A DNA stretch of 64,000 bases, from assembly GCF_013752535.1 (NCBI RefSeq), contig NZ_CP058348.1:3162001-3226000 (forward strand), read 5' to 3'. The position numbers and the translations under genes were made by a program. Source of the stretch: Bdellovibrio sp. KM01. Its GTDB lineage: Bacteria > Bdellovibrionota > Bdellovibrionia > Bdellovibrionales > Bdellovibrionaceae. Positions 17,089 to 25,153 of this stretch are shown here, in pieces; the first letter of the stretch is position 1, and each line of letters starts with the position of its first letter. The notes under the pieces are model-generated. The model saw only the letters and a program-made list of their open reading frames with translations. It did no database searches and was not told where the DNA came from.

Positions 17089-18071
17089 TTAGCGCCTCCT
17101 GAAATGGTCAATAAAGAAAGGGCCATGCTTTTGGTCTCGGGATAACGCGACTGATTGGCAATGCGCTGGACATCGGAGCGATACTTATCGACAACGTTCA
17201 ACTCGCGAACCCCCACTAAGAAAGCATCTTCCGCATTTTCACTATCGTACGAATTTTTTGCCAAGGATTCCAAATGGCTGCTCAGATCTTCCTTAATCAG
17301 TTGATGACGAATTACCAACTGTTTAAAAATCATCGCGCGATATTGTTGCGGATAAGATTTAAAGTTCTTAGCCACTTCATTCCATAACTCGGCCGCTGCT
17401 TTTGCATCCCGCATTTGAGCAATCAGCACAACGCCCTGATAGGGATCTTGTTTGGACGTGATTTTGTCGCGAACGATCTTTCGACCTTTTTCAGGCAAGG
17501 GATTCAGACGCAACAACGTTTCCCCCACGATGTCTCTTTGATTTCTTTGACCTTCGGCTGTCGCTACGCCATAGAAATGTGACAGCGCATTTATCGTCTC
17601 CTCGGGTAAGGAACTAAACTTCAATAAAACTTTAGACGCATAACTAAGAGCCTGAGCCTCCGGGCCCAATACCGGCTTTTCACGCTTGCCCATCATGTAT
17701 TCTGCAATGGCAACTTGTAGCCCCTGTAAAGACTGTTTGTCCTCGGGTTTCCACTCAGGTTTGGTCACATCAAGAATATAAATACTCGCCTGAAAAAATG
17801 AGATATTGTCCTGGACATTCTTATTCAGCCCAAACATCGAACGCAGTTGTACAAAGTCTTTTGCTTTCCAGGCTTTTCCAACAGGAGAATCCAAATGGGT
17901 TTTTAAAGCCATTCCCGCGTTGAGCTGTGCCGCTTTTAGGACCTCAATGCCACCTTCATGAGTTACTCCTGTCGTTTTCACAACCGCCCGATCCTTACGA
18001 AGCAAATATCCAGCGGCAACGGCAAGTCCAATCAAAACAATTCCCGATACTAAAACATTTGTCTTTTTCAT
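17085..18071 (-). CDS. Membrane-anchored helical-repeat protein of the motor-like cassette
   Basis: A 328-residue protein (start ATG at 18071; a GTG at 18077 overlapping the previous stop is the alternative). Residues about 5-24 form a single N-terminal hydrophobic helix (LVSGIVLIGLAVAAGYLL), leaving most of the chain in the periplasm. The rest is helical and recalls HEAT/TPR-like packing (AKAAAELWNEVAKNFKSY, YRAMIFKQLVIRHQLIKEDL, AEDAFLVGVRELNVV). I do not recognise the family. Its stop overlaps the start of the FliF/FliG-like gene by 4 bp and its start abuts the outer-membrane-like gene, so all are translationally coupled. A scaffold linking membrane layers fits the context but is inference. 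Confidence 0.65.
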   Translation of the reverse strand: MKKTNVLVSGIVLIGLAVAAGYLLRKDRAVVKTTGVTHEGGIEVLKAAQLNAGMALKTHLDSPVGKAWKAKDFVQLRSMFGLNKNVQDNISFFQASIYILDVTKPEWKPEDKQSLQGLQVAIAEYMMGKREKPVLGPEAQALSYASKVLLKFSSLPEETINALSHFYGVATAEGQRNQRDIVGETLLRLNPLPEKGRKIVRDKITSKQDPYQGVVLIAQMRDAKAAAELWNEVAKNFKSYPQQYRAMIFKQLVIRHQLIKEDLSSHLESLAKNSYDSENAEDAFLVGVRELNVVDKYRSDVQRIANQSRYPETKSMALSLLTISGGAK

Positions 18072-18073
18072 AA

Positions 18074-18661
18074 TCACTCAAAGCCCACAAAGCGCAGGCC
18101 AGCAAAAAGAGTCATAAATTGATAACTGACACTGTCTTCTTCACTCGAGGCGGTCAAACTGCTTCCCAAAGCCACCTGTCCCACCAATAGCATGTTGGAC
18201 ATTACCGGGATCTCGACCCCGCCCCGCACACTCAAATCCAGTAACGACGCATTTAATTTATCCACGGCCAAATTACTTAAACCTAAATTCATCGCGATAA
18301 ATGGAGTCGAACGCCACACCTTCGCCTGTGTGCGACTGTCCAACACCGTACGCATTCCGTTCACACCCATTAAATAGTAACGAGCACCAACTGCAATTCG
18401 CGTAAAGGGCAATTGCAATCCCCCGGCGTCAGTGATTTCCATAAATGACAATGTCATGGCCGTATTAATGGAGGGATTATTGATGCTGTAATTTACTTCC
18501 ACCGTCGTAGAAGATTCCAATGACTTAGAAGCCTCTAAGCGAGAAAAGTCGTACTGCAGGCTCGTGATCCCCAGACTGGCATCCCAATCTGATGTCATAT
18601 ACGCCCACGCTGGACTTGAAACAAAAAGTACAACAAGAATCCCCCAGAGTTTATACATCAT
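18074..18661 (-). CDS. Small outer-membrane beta-barrel-like protein
   Basis: A 195-residue exported protein with a signal peptide cleaved after SSPAWA. The mature chain alternates polar and hydrophobic residues in short strands (TVEVNYSINNPSINTAMTL, PFTRIAVGARYYLMGV, PFIAMNLGLSNLAV, NMLLVGQVALGSSLTA) and ends with YQFMTLFAGLRFVGFE, an aromatic final strand fitting an 8-stranded outer-membrane barrel. The family is not recognised. It is overlapped by 4 bp at both ends region-wise: ATGA with the PEGA/TPR lipoprotein gene upstream, and a near-zero gap to the helical protein downstream. In the cassette it would provide the outer-membrane component. Confidence 0.65.
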   Translation of the reverse strand: MMYKLWGILVVLFVSSPAWAYMTSDWDASLGITSLQYDFSRLEASKSLESSTTVEVNYSINNPSINTAMTLSFMEITDAGGLQLPFTRIAVGARYYLMGVNGMRTVLDSRTQAKVWRSTPFIAMNLGLSNLAVDKLNASLLDLSVRGGVEIPVMSNMLLVGQVALGSSLTASSEEDSVSYQFMTLFAGLRFVGFE

Positions 18662-19548
18662 CGGACCTGTGTATCTCGGCGACGCTTTTCTATCTCAACA
18701 TTAGAAGCAGGATATCTCATCTCTGCACCTGTTTGCGGAAGCGGTGCCATTCCTAAACGTTTATAAACATCAGACAAATATTGATACGCTACTTTATTAT
18801 AGGGATCGATCTTCAGGCAGCGCTCCCAAGCGATCTTGGCACCTTCAAAGTCCTTCTGCAGATATTTGATGGAACCTTTCAACAGCCACGCATTGTTGGA
18901 GTACTCATCCATCGTGAGGGCTTTGTCTACTTCTGCCAGGGCCTGTTTATAATCACCCTTCATGATAGATTTCTGACCTTGAAAAATAAGTCCAACCACC
19001 CGTTCACTGCGATCACGATCTTGAGTGGGCATGCCGCCGGATAAACGCGGCGAGAACAATGCATCTTTATAAAATGACGATGTATTTTCCAACAAGGCCA
19101 CACGTAATTTCAGCTCGGCGAGGTCTGCTAACAAATCTTCCATCTTTTTGTCTTCAGGTTTTTTCTTGTCATCCGGTTTTGGCGGCTGTTGATCCTGTTT
19201 TTTATCGTCGTTTTTAGCTAGCTCTTCGGCCTTCTTTTCCTCATCAGACAAGGGATCCAGACGGGCTTGCACGGCAATACTTTCACCTTCATTGACCTTC
19301 ACCATGACTTCTTTGGTACGATAGTTTTGCTTTTCAAAGATCAGGAAGAAGACATCACCCAGTTTTGATTCCTCCTGAATATTCAGCGGAGAAATTCCCA
19401 GTAGTTTTTTTTCATTCGTCTGCATATCCTTAACGTAAACCTTTGAACCTTGAGGATAAGATTTAATGGAATACTTTCCCGCGCAGGCCGAAACCAACAC
19501 TGACGAAAGAACAAGGAACAACATTTTCAGTTGTTGTCTTAGAAACAT
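18658..19548 (-). CDS. PEGA/TPR lipoprotein of the motor-like cassette
   Basis: A 296-residue lipoprotein; the ATG at 19548 has GGAGG eight bases upstream (an in-frame ATG at 19563 is less likely). Signal peptide with lipobox VSAC. Residues about 20-95 look like a PEGA domain (SYPQGSKVYVKDMQTNEK ... LGISPLNIQEESKLGDV ... FEKQNYRTKEVMVKVNEG), a small surface or peptidoglycan-associated beta fold. A Lys/Asp/Pro-rich linker follows, then a coiled segment, and two or three TPR repeats near the C-terminus (ALAEVDKALTMDEYSNNAWL, KDFEGAKIAWERCLKIDPYN). It is the first gene of the cassette, overlapping the barrel-like gene by 4 bp. Partner binding through TPRs is inferred. Confidence 0.78.
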   Translation of the reverse strand: MFLRQQLKMLFLVLSSVLVSACAGKYSIKSYPQGSKVYVKDMQTNEKKLLGISPLNIQEESKLGDVFFLIFEKQNYRTKEVMVKVNEGESIAVQARLDPLSDEEKKAEELAKNDDKKQDQQPPKPDDKKKPEDKKMEDLLADLAELKLRVALLENTSSFYKDALFSPRLSGGMPTQDRDRSERVVGLIFQGQKSIMKGDYKQALAEVDKALTMDEYSNNAWLLKGSIKYLQKDFEGAKIAWERCLKIDPYNKVAYQYLSDVYKRLGMAPLPQTGAEMRYPASNVEIEKRRRDTQVR

Positions 19549-19633
19549 TTCCATATCCTCCATGACATGTGAAACTGATTGAAGCGGCTCGCTGATTTCA
19601 TTCTCCTAACCAGAGAGGAAAAAAACATATTCT

Positions 19634-20248
19634 ATGAAACCATTCTTCACTTTGGTCCTAATCTTACTGTTCGGTGATGTTTCGGGTGCTAGTATTCAGG
19701 CGCCGATGCTGAAAGCAAAGCTCTCCATGTACAATACAACCGTATCTGCCGGAGAGTTGGTGCATGATGAAACTTTGGGCAGCATGATGACAATTCAACC
19801 AACGCTGTTGTGGGATATACCCTCCATGAATTCGCGTGTGGGCGTTCACTATATTCTTGATATCAATAGTAAATACGGAGCCACTCCGATCTCAGGAATC
19901 GGACTCAGTGGCTACTACTATTTTAAAGGATTGTCTTCGGCTTATGAAATCAGCCCAGACGAAGTATTACTGCAGAAATCTCGTCCAGGAATATTTACCT
20001 TCGCAAGCTTTACTCCGGTGAACTTCAATCTGAATAAACTGGATAAAAGTGATCCAAATCAATCGTTTTCTTTCAGTGCCCTGGTGTATGAATTTATTCT
20101 GGGCGCCGGTTTTGAATACCCTTTAAAACCAAACTCCTTGCTTTCATTCGAGCTTTCAATGAGAGAAGGCTCCTCAGCCTCGAATGACCTTTCGGTCAAG
20201 TATTCGGGATTTGGAGCCTCCTTGGTATTCTCGACTTCGTATTACTGA
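19634..20248 (+). CDS. Exported hypothetical beta-rich protein
   Basis: A 204-residue protein with signal peptide MKPFFTLVLILLFGDVSGA. The mature part is rich in short amphipathic strands and aromatic residues (SRVGVHYILDINSKYG, GIGLSGYYYFKGLSS, LVYEFILGAGFEYPL) and ends in YSGFGASLVFSTSYY, consistent with an outer-membrane beta-barrel. It recalls the 195-residue barrel-like protein at 18074-18661 in size and style but is not clearly a paralogue. It is transcribed in the opposite direction to the cassette (85 bp between starts) and its end overlaps the end of motB by 7 bp. Confidence 0.65.
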   Translation: MKPFFTLVLILLFGDVSGASIQAPMLKAKLSMYNTTVSAGELVHDETLGSMMTIQPTLLWDIPSMNSRVGVHYILDINSKYGATPISGIGLSGYYYFKGLSSAYEISPDEVLLQKSRPGIFTFASFTPVNFNLNKLDKSDPNQSFSFSALVYEFILGAGFEYPLKPNSLLSFELSMREGSSASNDLSVKYSGFGASLVFSTSYY

Positions 20249-21195
20249 GCTTTTTGCTCGTAACTCTTAGTTTTTGTTTCGAGAGCCTCGATTTGCTTCT
20301 CGAGCTTTTGTAACTGTTGTTCTTTACGCTTCTGCTCAGCCTGTTCACGGTATTTGCGCTGAGCTTCTTCGAACCGAACCTTGGCGAGTTTCATCTTATC
20401 CTGAAGCTCGTTTTCTTTCTTCTGGCGTTCCACTTCTTCTTTAGTCAGCTGCTTCTTAAACTGTTGCTGCTGCAGGCGATAAGCCTCTTCCGGATCCATC
20501 AATTTCACTTGAACGACCACCCGACGATTGGCAGCCTTGTTGATTTCAAGCGGATTTCCCTGAGCATCTTTTTCAGGAGCCACAGGATGAGACGAACCAA
20601 AACCAACAGCCGCCAAGACATTCGAACTCAGACCACTTTCTTCAAAGTATCTGACCACAGAGCTAGCTCGCATGGATGAAAGCTCCCAGTTTGATTTAAT
20701 CACGGAGCTTTGCATAGGATCGCCATCGGTATGACCTTCGACGCTGATTTTCTCAACACTTGGAACCGTTCGCAACGCCGCCACAACTTGGCGCAAAGCT
20801 GGTTTAGCAGCGTCTTTCAACTCGGTCGCACCCGATTCAAAAAGAACATTGCCTTCGAATTTGAGTTGCAGAGTATTGTCAGAGCCTTTCGAGATCTCGA
20901 CACCTTTCATTTCTCCTGAACCCAGCAAAGCCGTTTTTAGCTTTTGCTCTGCCTCGAGAACCGTGCTGATTTCCTTGATGTTACCGCCAAAGTATTTAGC
21001 GACTTCTTTACGAACCAAATCGAAGCGCGTGTTATCAAAACGAGAGAGCGAATACATCAAAACGAAGAAACCAAACAACAAAGTCATCATATCGGCGTAA
21101 CTGACCAGCCAGTTGGATTCGTCGTGAGCACTGCTGTGCTCCTGACCATGTTCATCATCATGGTGACGACGATAATTGCGTTTATGCGCGCCCAT
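20242..21195 (-). CDS. motB: MotB-type stator protein with long C-terminal coiled coil
   Basis: A 317-residue stator subunit. After a His-rich N-terminus comes the single TM helix with the proton-carrying Asp35 in SNWLVSYADMMTLLFGFFVL, the plug region (SRFDNTRFDLVRKEVAKYFGG) and an OmpA-type peptidoglycan-binding domain (about 125-235: VEGHTDGDPMQ, NWELSSMRASSVVRYF, AANRRVVVQV). The final 80 residues are an unusual Lys/Glu/Gln coiled coil (KEEVERQKKENELQDKMKLA ...), absent from typical MotB. MotB anchors the stator to the wall while ion flow through MotA4B2 turns the rotor. It starts one base after the motA stop, so the two are coupled. Confidence 0.93.
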   Translation of the reverse strand: MGAHKRNYRRHHDDEHGQEHSSAHDESNWLVSYADMMTLLFGFFVLMYSLSRFDNTRFDLVRKEVAKYFGGNIKEISTVLEAEQKLKTALLGSGEMKGVEISKGSDNTLQLKFEGNVLFESGATELKDAAKPALRQVVAALRTVPSVEKISVEGHTDGDPMQSSVIKSNWELSSMRASSVVRYFEESGLSSNVLAAVGFGSSHPVAPEKDAQGNPLEINKAANRRVVVQVKLMDPEEAYRLQQQQFKKQLTKEEVERQKKENELQDKMKLAKVRFEEAQRKYREQAEQKRKEQQLQKLEKQIEALETKTKSYEQKAQ

Positions 21196-22002
21196 CTAAG
21201 CCACCTTTTTCAACGAACCAACATCACCGCCGTCTTGTCTTTGTTGCGGAGGCAAGAAAGACTTCAAATATTCTCGGATAAACATCGGGTGCTTCTTTTC
21301 ATGAATCAGCAAGACACCTTCTTTAATAATCTCACGCAACGTCAAGTCCGCTTGAGAAACGCTGGAAAGTTTTTCCGCAATCGGAAGCAACACTAAGTTG
21401 GCTGTTAACAGACCATAGAAAGTTGCAACCAGAGCTGTGGCCATAGCTGGACCGATGCGATCCTGAGCTCCGGGCTCACCCAGTGTTTGCAAAAGAGAGA
21501 TCATCCCCAACGTCGCACCCAACAAACCGAATGCTGGCGGGAATCTGGAGATCGTCTGCCATACTTTGATTTCATCAGCATCACGTTTCTTTTTACCACG
21601 AACGGCATTATGCAAGATTTCATCTAGCTCTTCATGATTGAAACCGTAATCTAACAAAAGATGGACACCGTCTTTGAGGAAAGGATGGTCCGTAGGCTTC
21701 ATCATAGTTTGAAGAGACTTAGGATCCTTGCGATATGACTCTGATAGCGTCACGATTCTTTCAATCGACTCATTATAGTTGATGGCACGTTCGCGACCGA
21801 AGTACTTGCGAGCGATAATTTTCAGCGCGCTCCAAAGACTTTTAAAGTTGAAACTCATCAAAGCCACTGTAATCGTACCACCGATGACCAGGGCGATCCC
21901 GTGTGGATCCGCAAAAACTTTTGGGTTTTTTGCACTGTCCATGATCGCAAAAGCTGAAATACCTACCGCAGCAATTAATCCCAGTAATCCTGCAAAGTTC
22001 AT
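21196..22002 (-). CDS. motA: MotA-type stator protein
   Basis: A 268-residue inner-membrane protein with four TM helices: LLGLIAAVGISAFAIM, HGIALVIGGTITVALMSF, FGLLGATLGMISLLQTL and ALVATFYGLLTANLVLLPIA. Between TM2 and TM3 is the charged cytoplasmic domain that contacts FliG, and the conserved prolines of the ion channel are present (RFPPAFGLLG, LLPIAEKL). TTTGGAGGCGCT precedes the ATG. Together with MotB it forms an ion-driven torque unit. B. bacteriovorus is known to carry more than one motAB pair; this one is flanked by the FliF/FliG-like cassette and not by flagellar structural genes, so its rotor may not be the flagellum. A TATG-type -10 box lies about 45 bases upstream. Confidence 0.95.
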   Translation of the reverse strand: MNFAGLLGLIAAVGISAFAIMDSAKNPKVFADPHGIALVIGGTITVALMSFNFKSLWSALKIIARKYFGRERAINYNESIERIVTLSESYRKDPKSLQTMMKPTDHPFLKDGVHLLLDYGFNHEELDEILHNAVRGKKKRDADEIKVWQTISRFPPAFGLLGATLGMISLLQTLGEPGAQDRIGPAMATALVATFYGLLTANLVLLPIAEKLSSVSQADLTLREIIKEGVLLIHEKKHPMFIREYLKSFLPPQQRQDGGDVGSLKKVA

Positions 22003-22161
22003 AGCGCCTCCAAATAGAGCTCGAAATATTTACATACTAAATCGTAAGAAGATTTGATTCGCTGAACTGTACCTAGGCTTAGATTTCCAAATTACCTCAC
22101 GATTGCTTTTTCGAAAACGTACTTCGCATTTATACTAAGAGCATTAGCAAGGATGAAATTC

Positions 22162-22548
22162 ATGACCGTAGCTATCACAATCGTTTTTATCGCTGTTTGC
22201 CTCGTAGAAATCGTTCTTATAACCAAAGAAGTTCACCGAACATCAACGAACACTTTGTCGAAAACTGAGTCTCCAAAGCTTGTCAGTGAGACTCAAGTCC
22301 TCGCTGAAAAACTGGCAGTTACCACTCAGAAATTGGAAGAGGCGCAAAGAGAAATTCAAGGTATCAATGTGCTTTGGAATAGAAGCTTACAGGTAGAACA
22401 GCGCCTACGGGCTGATCTCGAAATTGCAAAAGTACAACTGACATATCTGGCTCAAACGCTTTTAAAAGTTAAAGCCGGTAAAACACAAACGGCTTACTGG
22501 ACTGAAAATGAAAAAGCATCCGAGCTCGTCCAAAAGGATTTCATGTAA
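22162..22548 (+). CDS. Small membrane-anchored coiled-coil protein
   Basis: A 128-residue bitopic protein. The start at 22162 has AAGGA eight bases upstream; an in-frame ATG at 22153 is inside that site's spacing and less likely. Residues about 2-22 form a TM helix (VAITIVFIAVCLVEIVLITK), and residues about 40-105 a coiled coil (VLAEKLAVTTQKLEEAQREI, EQRLRADLEIAKVQLTYLAQ). Similar short TM-plus-coil proteins exist in many chemosensory and envelope clusters, but I cannot assign a family. It is divergent from motA (about 160 bp between starts); a TATACT -10-like box lies about 25 bases before the start. Confidence 0.6.
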   Translation: MTVAITIVFIAVCLVEIVLITKEVHRTSTNTLSKTESPKLVSETQVLAEKLAVTTQKLEEAQREIQGINVLWNRSLQVEQRLRADLEIAKVQLTYLAQTLLKVKAGKTQTAYWTENEKASELVQKDFM

Positions 22549-22553
22549 ATCAA

Positions 22554-23786
22554 TCATTTGCATTCGATGACCGAATATCCCGCTCCGTCTTTGGTGTTCG
22601 CTGCTAACAGATGACGCTGTCCCGGTAATACCACCCACATCTGCTGATGCGCCAAAGAGTTTCTTAAAAATGGATCGTCAATCTCGTAACTCTGCTTGGT
22701 ACCTTCTGCCGTCACGTGTGTTAGGAGAAATTTATCAAAGAAATAGTAGCTCTTATAGCGCTCCGCCACCCAATAGCCATTTACTTTTTTTGATTCCTCT
22801 AACGAATAATCACCACGAAAGGCTAAAGGCTCCGCTGTCATGATGAAGGGAGCATCCGCCCGATTGTTAGCCAAATCAGAGAGCTTATAGAGCTTCCATT
22901 GTTCGGTGCGATCCAACCAGCCACTGACTTTAACGCCGAATACGTTTTCTTTGCTTACTACGAAATCAGCAAGACCGTCTTTTAGTGGCGATAATGGCAA
23001 GGGATCCAATTTGAATTTATCGACCGCCACACTATAGAGACTCAGCGTGCCTGAAATTCCAGAAGAAAAGCCCATCAGGCCGTCGTCCACGCGTAAACGT
23101 GCATGGCGATTTTCCGCAAGTTGATTACACTGCCCCACACTCAAACTGCTATCCGGGTCCACTACCATCAAAGTGTCAGGAGAACGACCCACTCCTTTGG
23201 GAACATAGTCCGACAGACGTCGTAAATCATAAAAACCAATTTGGCCCTTGGCGTTTGCAAAGACGACATTATCGCGATTCACTCGTTGAATGCGAACATC
23301 CTCTGACCAGTTGCCCGTGCAAAGCCCCAAATTGGATTTTTCCAAAGCTTTGCTCTTATTTAAGTTTACGGCAACGATTTGTCCAAGGTTGCTGCGAATA
23401 AAGGCCCAGTCTTTGTTTGTTCCCGCCAACTGAAACTCTCCCGCACCTGAATTCTTTAACGAACTGGCATGACGGGCATTAAGATCCCAATAAGGCTGTG
23501 CATCTTCGGCAAACCCCATTTTTCCAATAAGCCATCCGTCTTTATTTTCAGTCAGACCCGCAATCATATACTGACCATCCGGATTGATATACAGATGGGT
23601 CAATAAACCCATTTTTTGATCTCCCACCTTGATTGGCCCGGAGTATTTAACCTGGCACTGTAGAGGCACACCTGCACTCTTAGGCAAGTTCTCAAACAAG
23701 GTCACAAACAGCAGGACCAACGACAAAAATATCGCTGAGAACACCGGAACTTTAATCGACAAAGGAATCTTTTTTACTTTATTCAT
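22554..23786 (-). CDS. Membrane-anchored hypothetical protein ending the surface operon
   Basis: A 410-residue protein (ATG at 23786; a GTG at 23795 overlapping the previous stop is possible). A basic N-terminus precedes one TM helix (VPVFSAIFLSLVLLFVTLF, about residues 11-30). The exported remainder is beta-rich and contains several short repeats around aromatic-glycine turns (HLYINPDGQYMIAGLTENKD, GMGEFQL-like and WAFIRSNLGQIVAVNL segments), which could be a propeller-like fold; four cysteines are present. I do not recognise it. It is the last gene of the 20-kb surface operon and is coupled to the VWA gene. Confidence 0.6.
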   Translation of the reverse strand: MNKVKKIPLSIKVPVFSAIFLSLVLLFVTLFENLPKSAGVPLQCQVKYSGPIKVGDQKMGLLTHLYINPDGQYMIAGLTENKDGWLIGKMGFAEDAQPYWDLNARHASSLKNSGAGEFQLAGTNKDWAFIRSNLGQIVAVNLNKSKALEKSNLGLCTGNWSEDVRIQRVNRDNVVFANAKGQIGFYDLRRLSDYVPKGVGRSPDTLMVVDPDSSLSVGQCNQLAENRHARLRVDDGLMGFSSGISGTLSLYSVAVDKFKLDPLPLSPLKDGLADFVVSKENVFGVKVSGWLDRTEQWKLYKLSDLANNRADAPFIMTAEPLAFRGDYSLEESKKVNGYWVAERYKSYYFFDKFLLTHVTAEGTKQSYEIDDPFLRNSLAHQQMWVVLPGQRHLLAANTKDGAGYSVIECK

Positions 23787-23791
23787 AGCAG

Positions 23792-25153
23792 TCACTTCTT
23801 AACCTTCGAGCACTGAAGCTTCACAACTTCCTTGTTTGAGCCCATAATGATGTCTTTAAAAATACATTTATCATCGACACGAATTTCATAAACGCCCTTA
23901 CCCAGAACCAGCGGGAAGTTCGTCACGTGATTTCCCATCATGATGCCCCGGTTACCGAAGACATAGATTCCCTTAACCTGAGGATCCTCGACATAAGCGA
24001 CACCGGCTTCCTCGATGGTATATTCGTATTCCGCATTCGGCACCACGAGGTAGTTATTCACGACTTTTTCATAAAAAGGATCTCGGTAAAATCGGAAGTT
24101 CCATTTTCCTGGTGGCAATGACACAACGGCGTCACTATTAAAGCGTTTGACCACCTTACGGTTTTTATTCAGAAGTTCCACCTTCATCAAGCCGTCAATA
24201 AAGTTCGCTTTAAACTTGGCTTCGCCCTTCACTTTCAAGGTCACCTTTTTATTTGGTGGAACTATAAATTCCTTAAAGCGATATTTCGGTTTCAGATTCA
24301 CGACCGCATAATACCTGCCCGGAGGAACCTGAATCCCATAAGACGCCTGGAATCGACGGTAGATCTCATTGGGAGTTTCAGCACGGAACAACATCACGGT
24401 TGCTTGCGGCTCCGGGCTGTCGACAAATAGATTCTTATTGGGATTCAAATCTTTATCTAGGTCTTCAAACATTTTATCCAATTGTTCCTCATCATCAGCC
24501 TGATGAAGATCGCCGATACATTTTAGCTTTTGCAAAGTTTCTTGTTGCCCTTGCAGCCCAAATGCCACGACAAAGAACTTCAAATCCACATTCTTATTTT
24601 TGAACTCTTCAGAAAGCTTGCAGGGATCTTTGCCACAGGTTTCCTCTCCGTCCGTAAAGATTACCACACGCTTAGGACCATCGTACTTTTCCAAATCCTT
24701 ATAAGCCTCTTTCATTGAATCATAAAGAGGTGTCATGCCCACCGGATCCATTGACTTCACCATGCCCTCGATAAGACCCAACTTGGCATTACCAGGAGGG
24801 ATTGCCAGATAGTTGTCCTTACAATCTTTTTTGCGACGTGAGCCAATGACTCGCATGCCACTGGAAGTTTTTTCCGTCCACTGAGAAACCAAATAACGGG
24901 ATAAGAGCTTCTTCATGACAAAGATTTTGGTTTTCTTGCCTGTGAGAATTTGTCCCATCGATCCGGAACTGTCGATAATGTATTCCACCAAAGGTGTCGG
25001 TACACCCTGCAGCTCGCCCAGATCCGCAGTTCCCTGTTCACTGACGGGAATCTTCGATGGATCATAGTCAAACTTGTCCAAGTCTTCGGCACCAAATGCC
25101 GAAGTGACAGAAAATCCCAATAAAAGAGTCAAACAAAGGGCTTTAATCATCAT
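23792..25153 (-). CDS. Secreted von Willebrand factor A domain protein
   Basis: A 453-residue protein with signal peptide ending SAFGA. Residues about 50-240 are a VWA domain with a complete metal-ion-dependent adhesion site: IIDSSGSMG, GMTPLYDSM and IFTDGEETCG. The remaining 210 residues hold two or three beta-sandwich segments of PEGA/carboxypeptidase-regulatory type (VPPGRYYAVVNLKPKYR, SLPPGKWNFRFYRDPFYE, VLGKGVYEIRVDDKC). VWA domains bind protein ligands through a divalent metal. It overlaps both neighbours by about 4 bp (ATGA with the outer-membrane-like gene upstream), so it belongs to the operon of giant surface lipoproteins and may bind them or a prey or host surface ligand; that is inference. 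Confidence 0.85.
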   Translation of the reverse strand: MMIKALCLTLLLGFSVTSAFGAEDLDKFDYDPSKIPVSEQGTADLGELQGVPTPLVEYIIDSSGSMGQILTGKKTKIFVMKKLLSRYLVSQWTEKTSSGMRVIGSRRKKDCKDNYLAIPPGNAKLGLIEGMVKSMDPVGMTPLYDSMKEAYKDLEKYDGPKRVVIFTDGEETCGKDPCKLSEEFKNKNVDLKFFVVAFGLQGQQETLQKLKCIGDLHQADDEEQLDKMFEDLDKDLNPNKNLFVDSPEPQATVMLFRAETPNEIYRRFQASYGIQVPPGRYYAVVNLKPKYRFKEFIVPPNKKVTLKVKGEAKFKANFIDGLMKVELLNKNRKVVKRFNSDAVVSLPPGKWNFRFYRDPFYEKVVNNYLVVPNAEYEYTIEEAGVAYVEDPQVKGIYVFGNRGIMMGNHVTNFPLVLGKGVYEIRVDDKCIFKDIIMGSNKEVVKLQCSKVKK

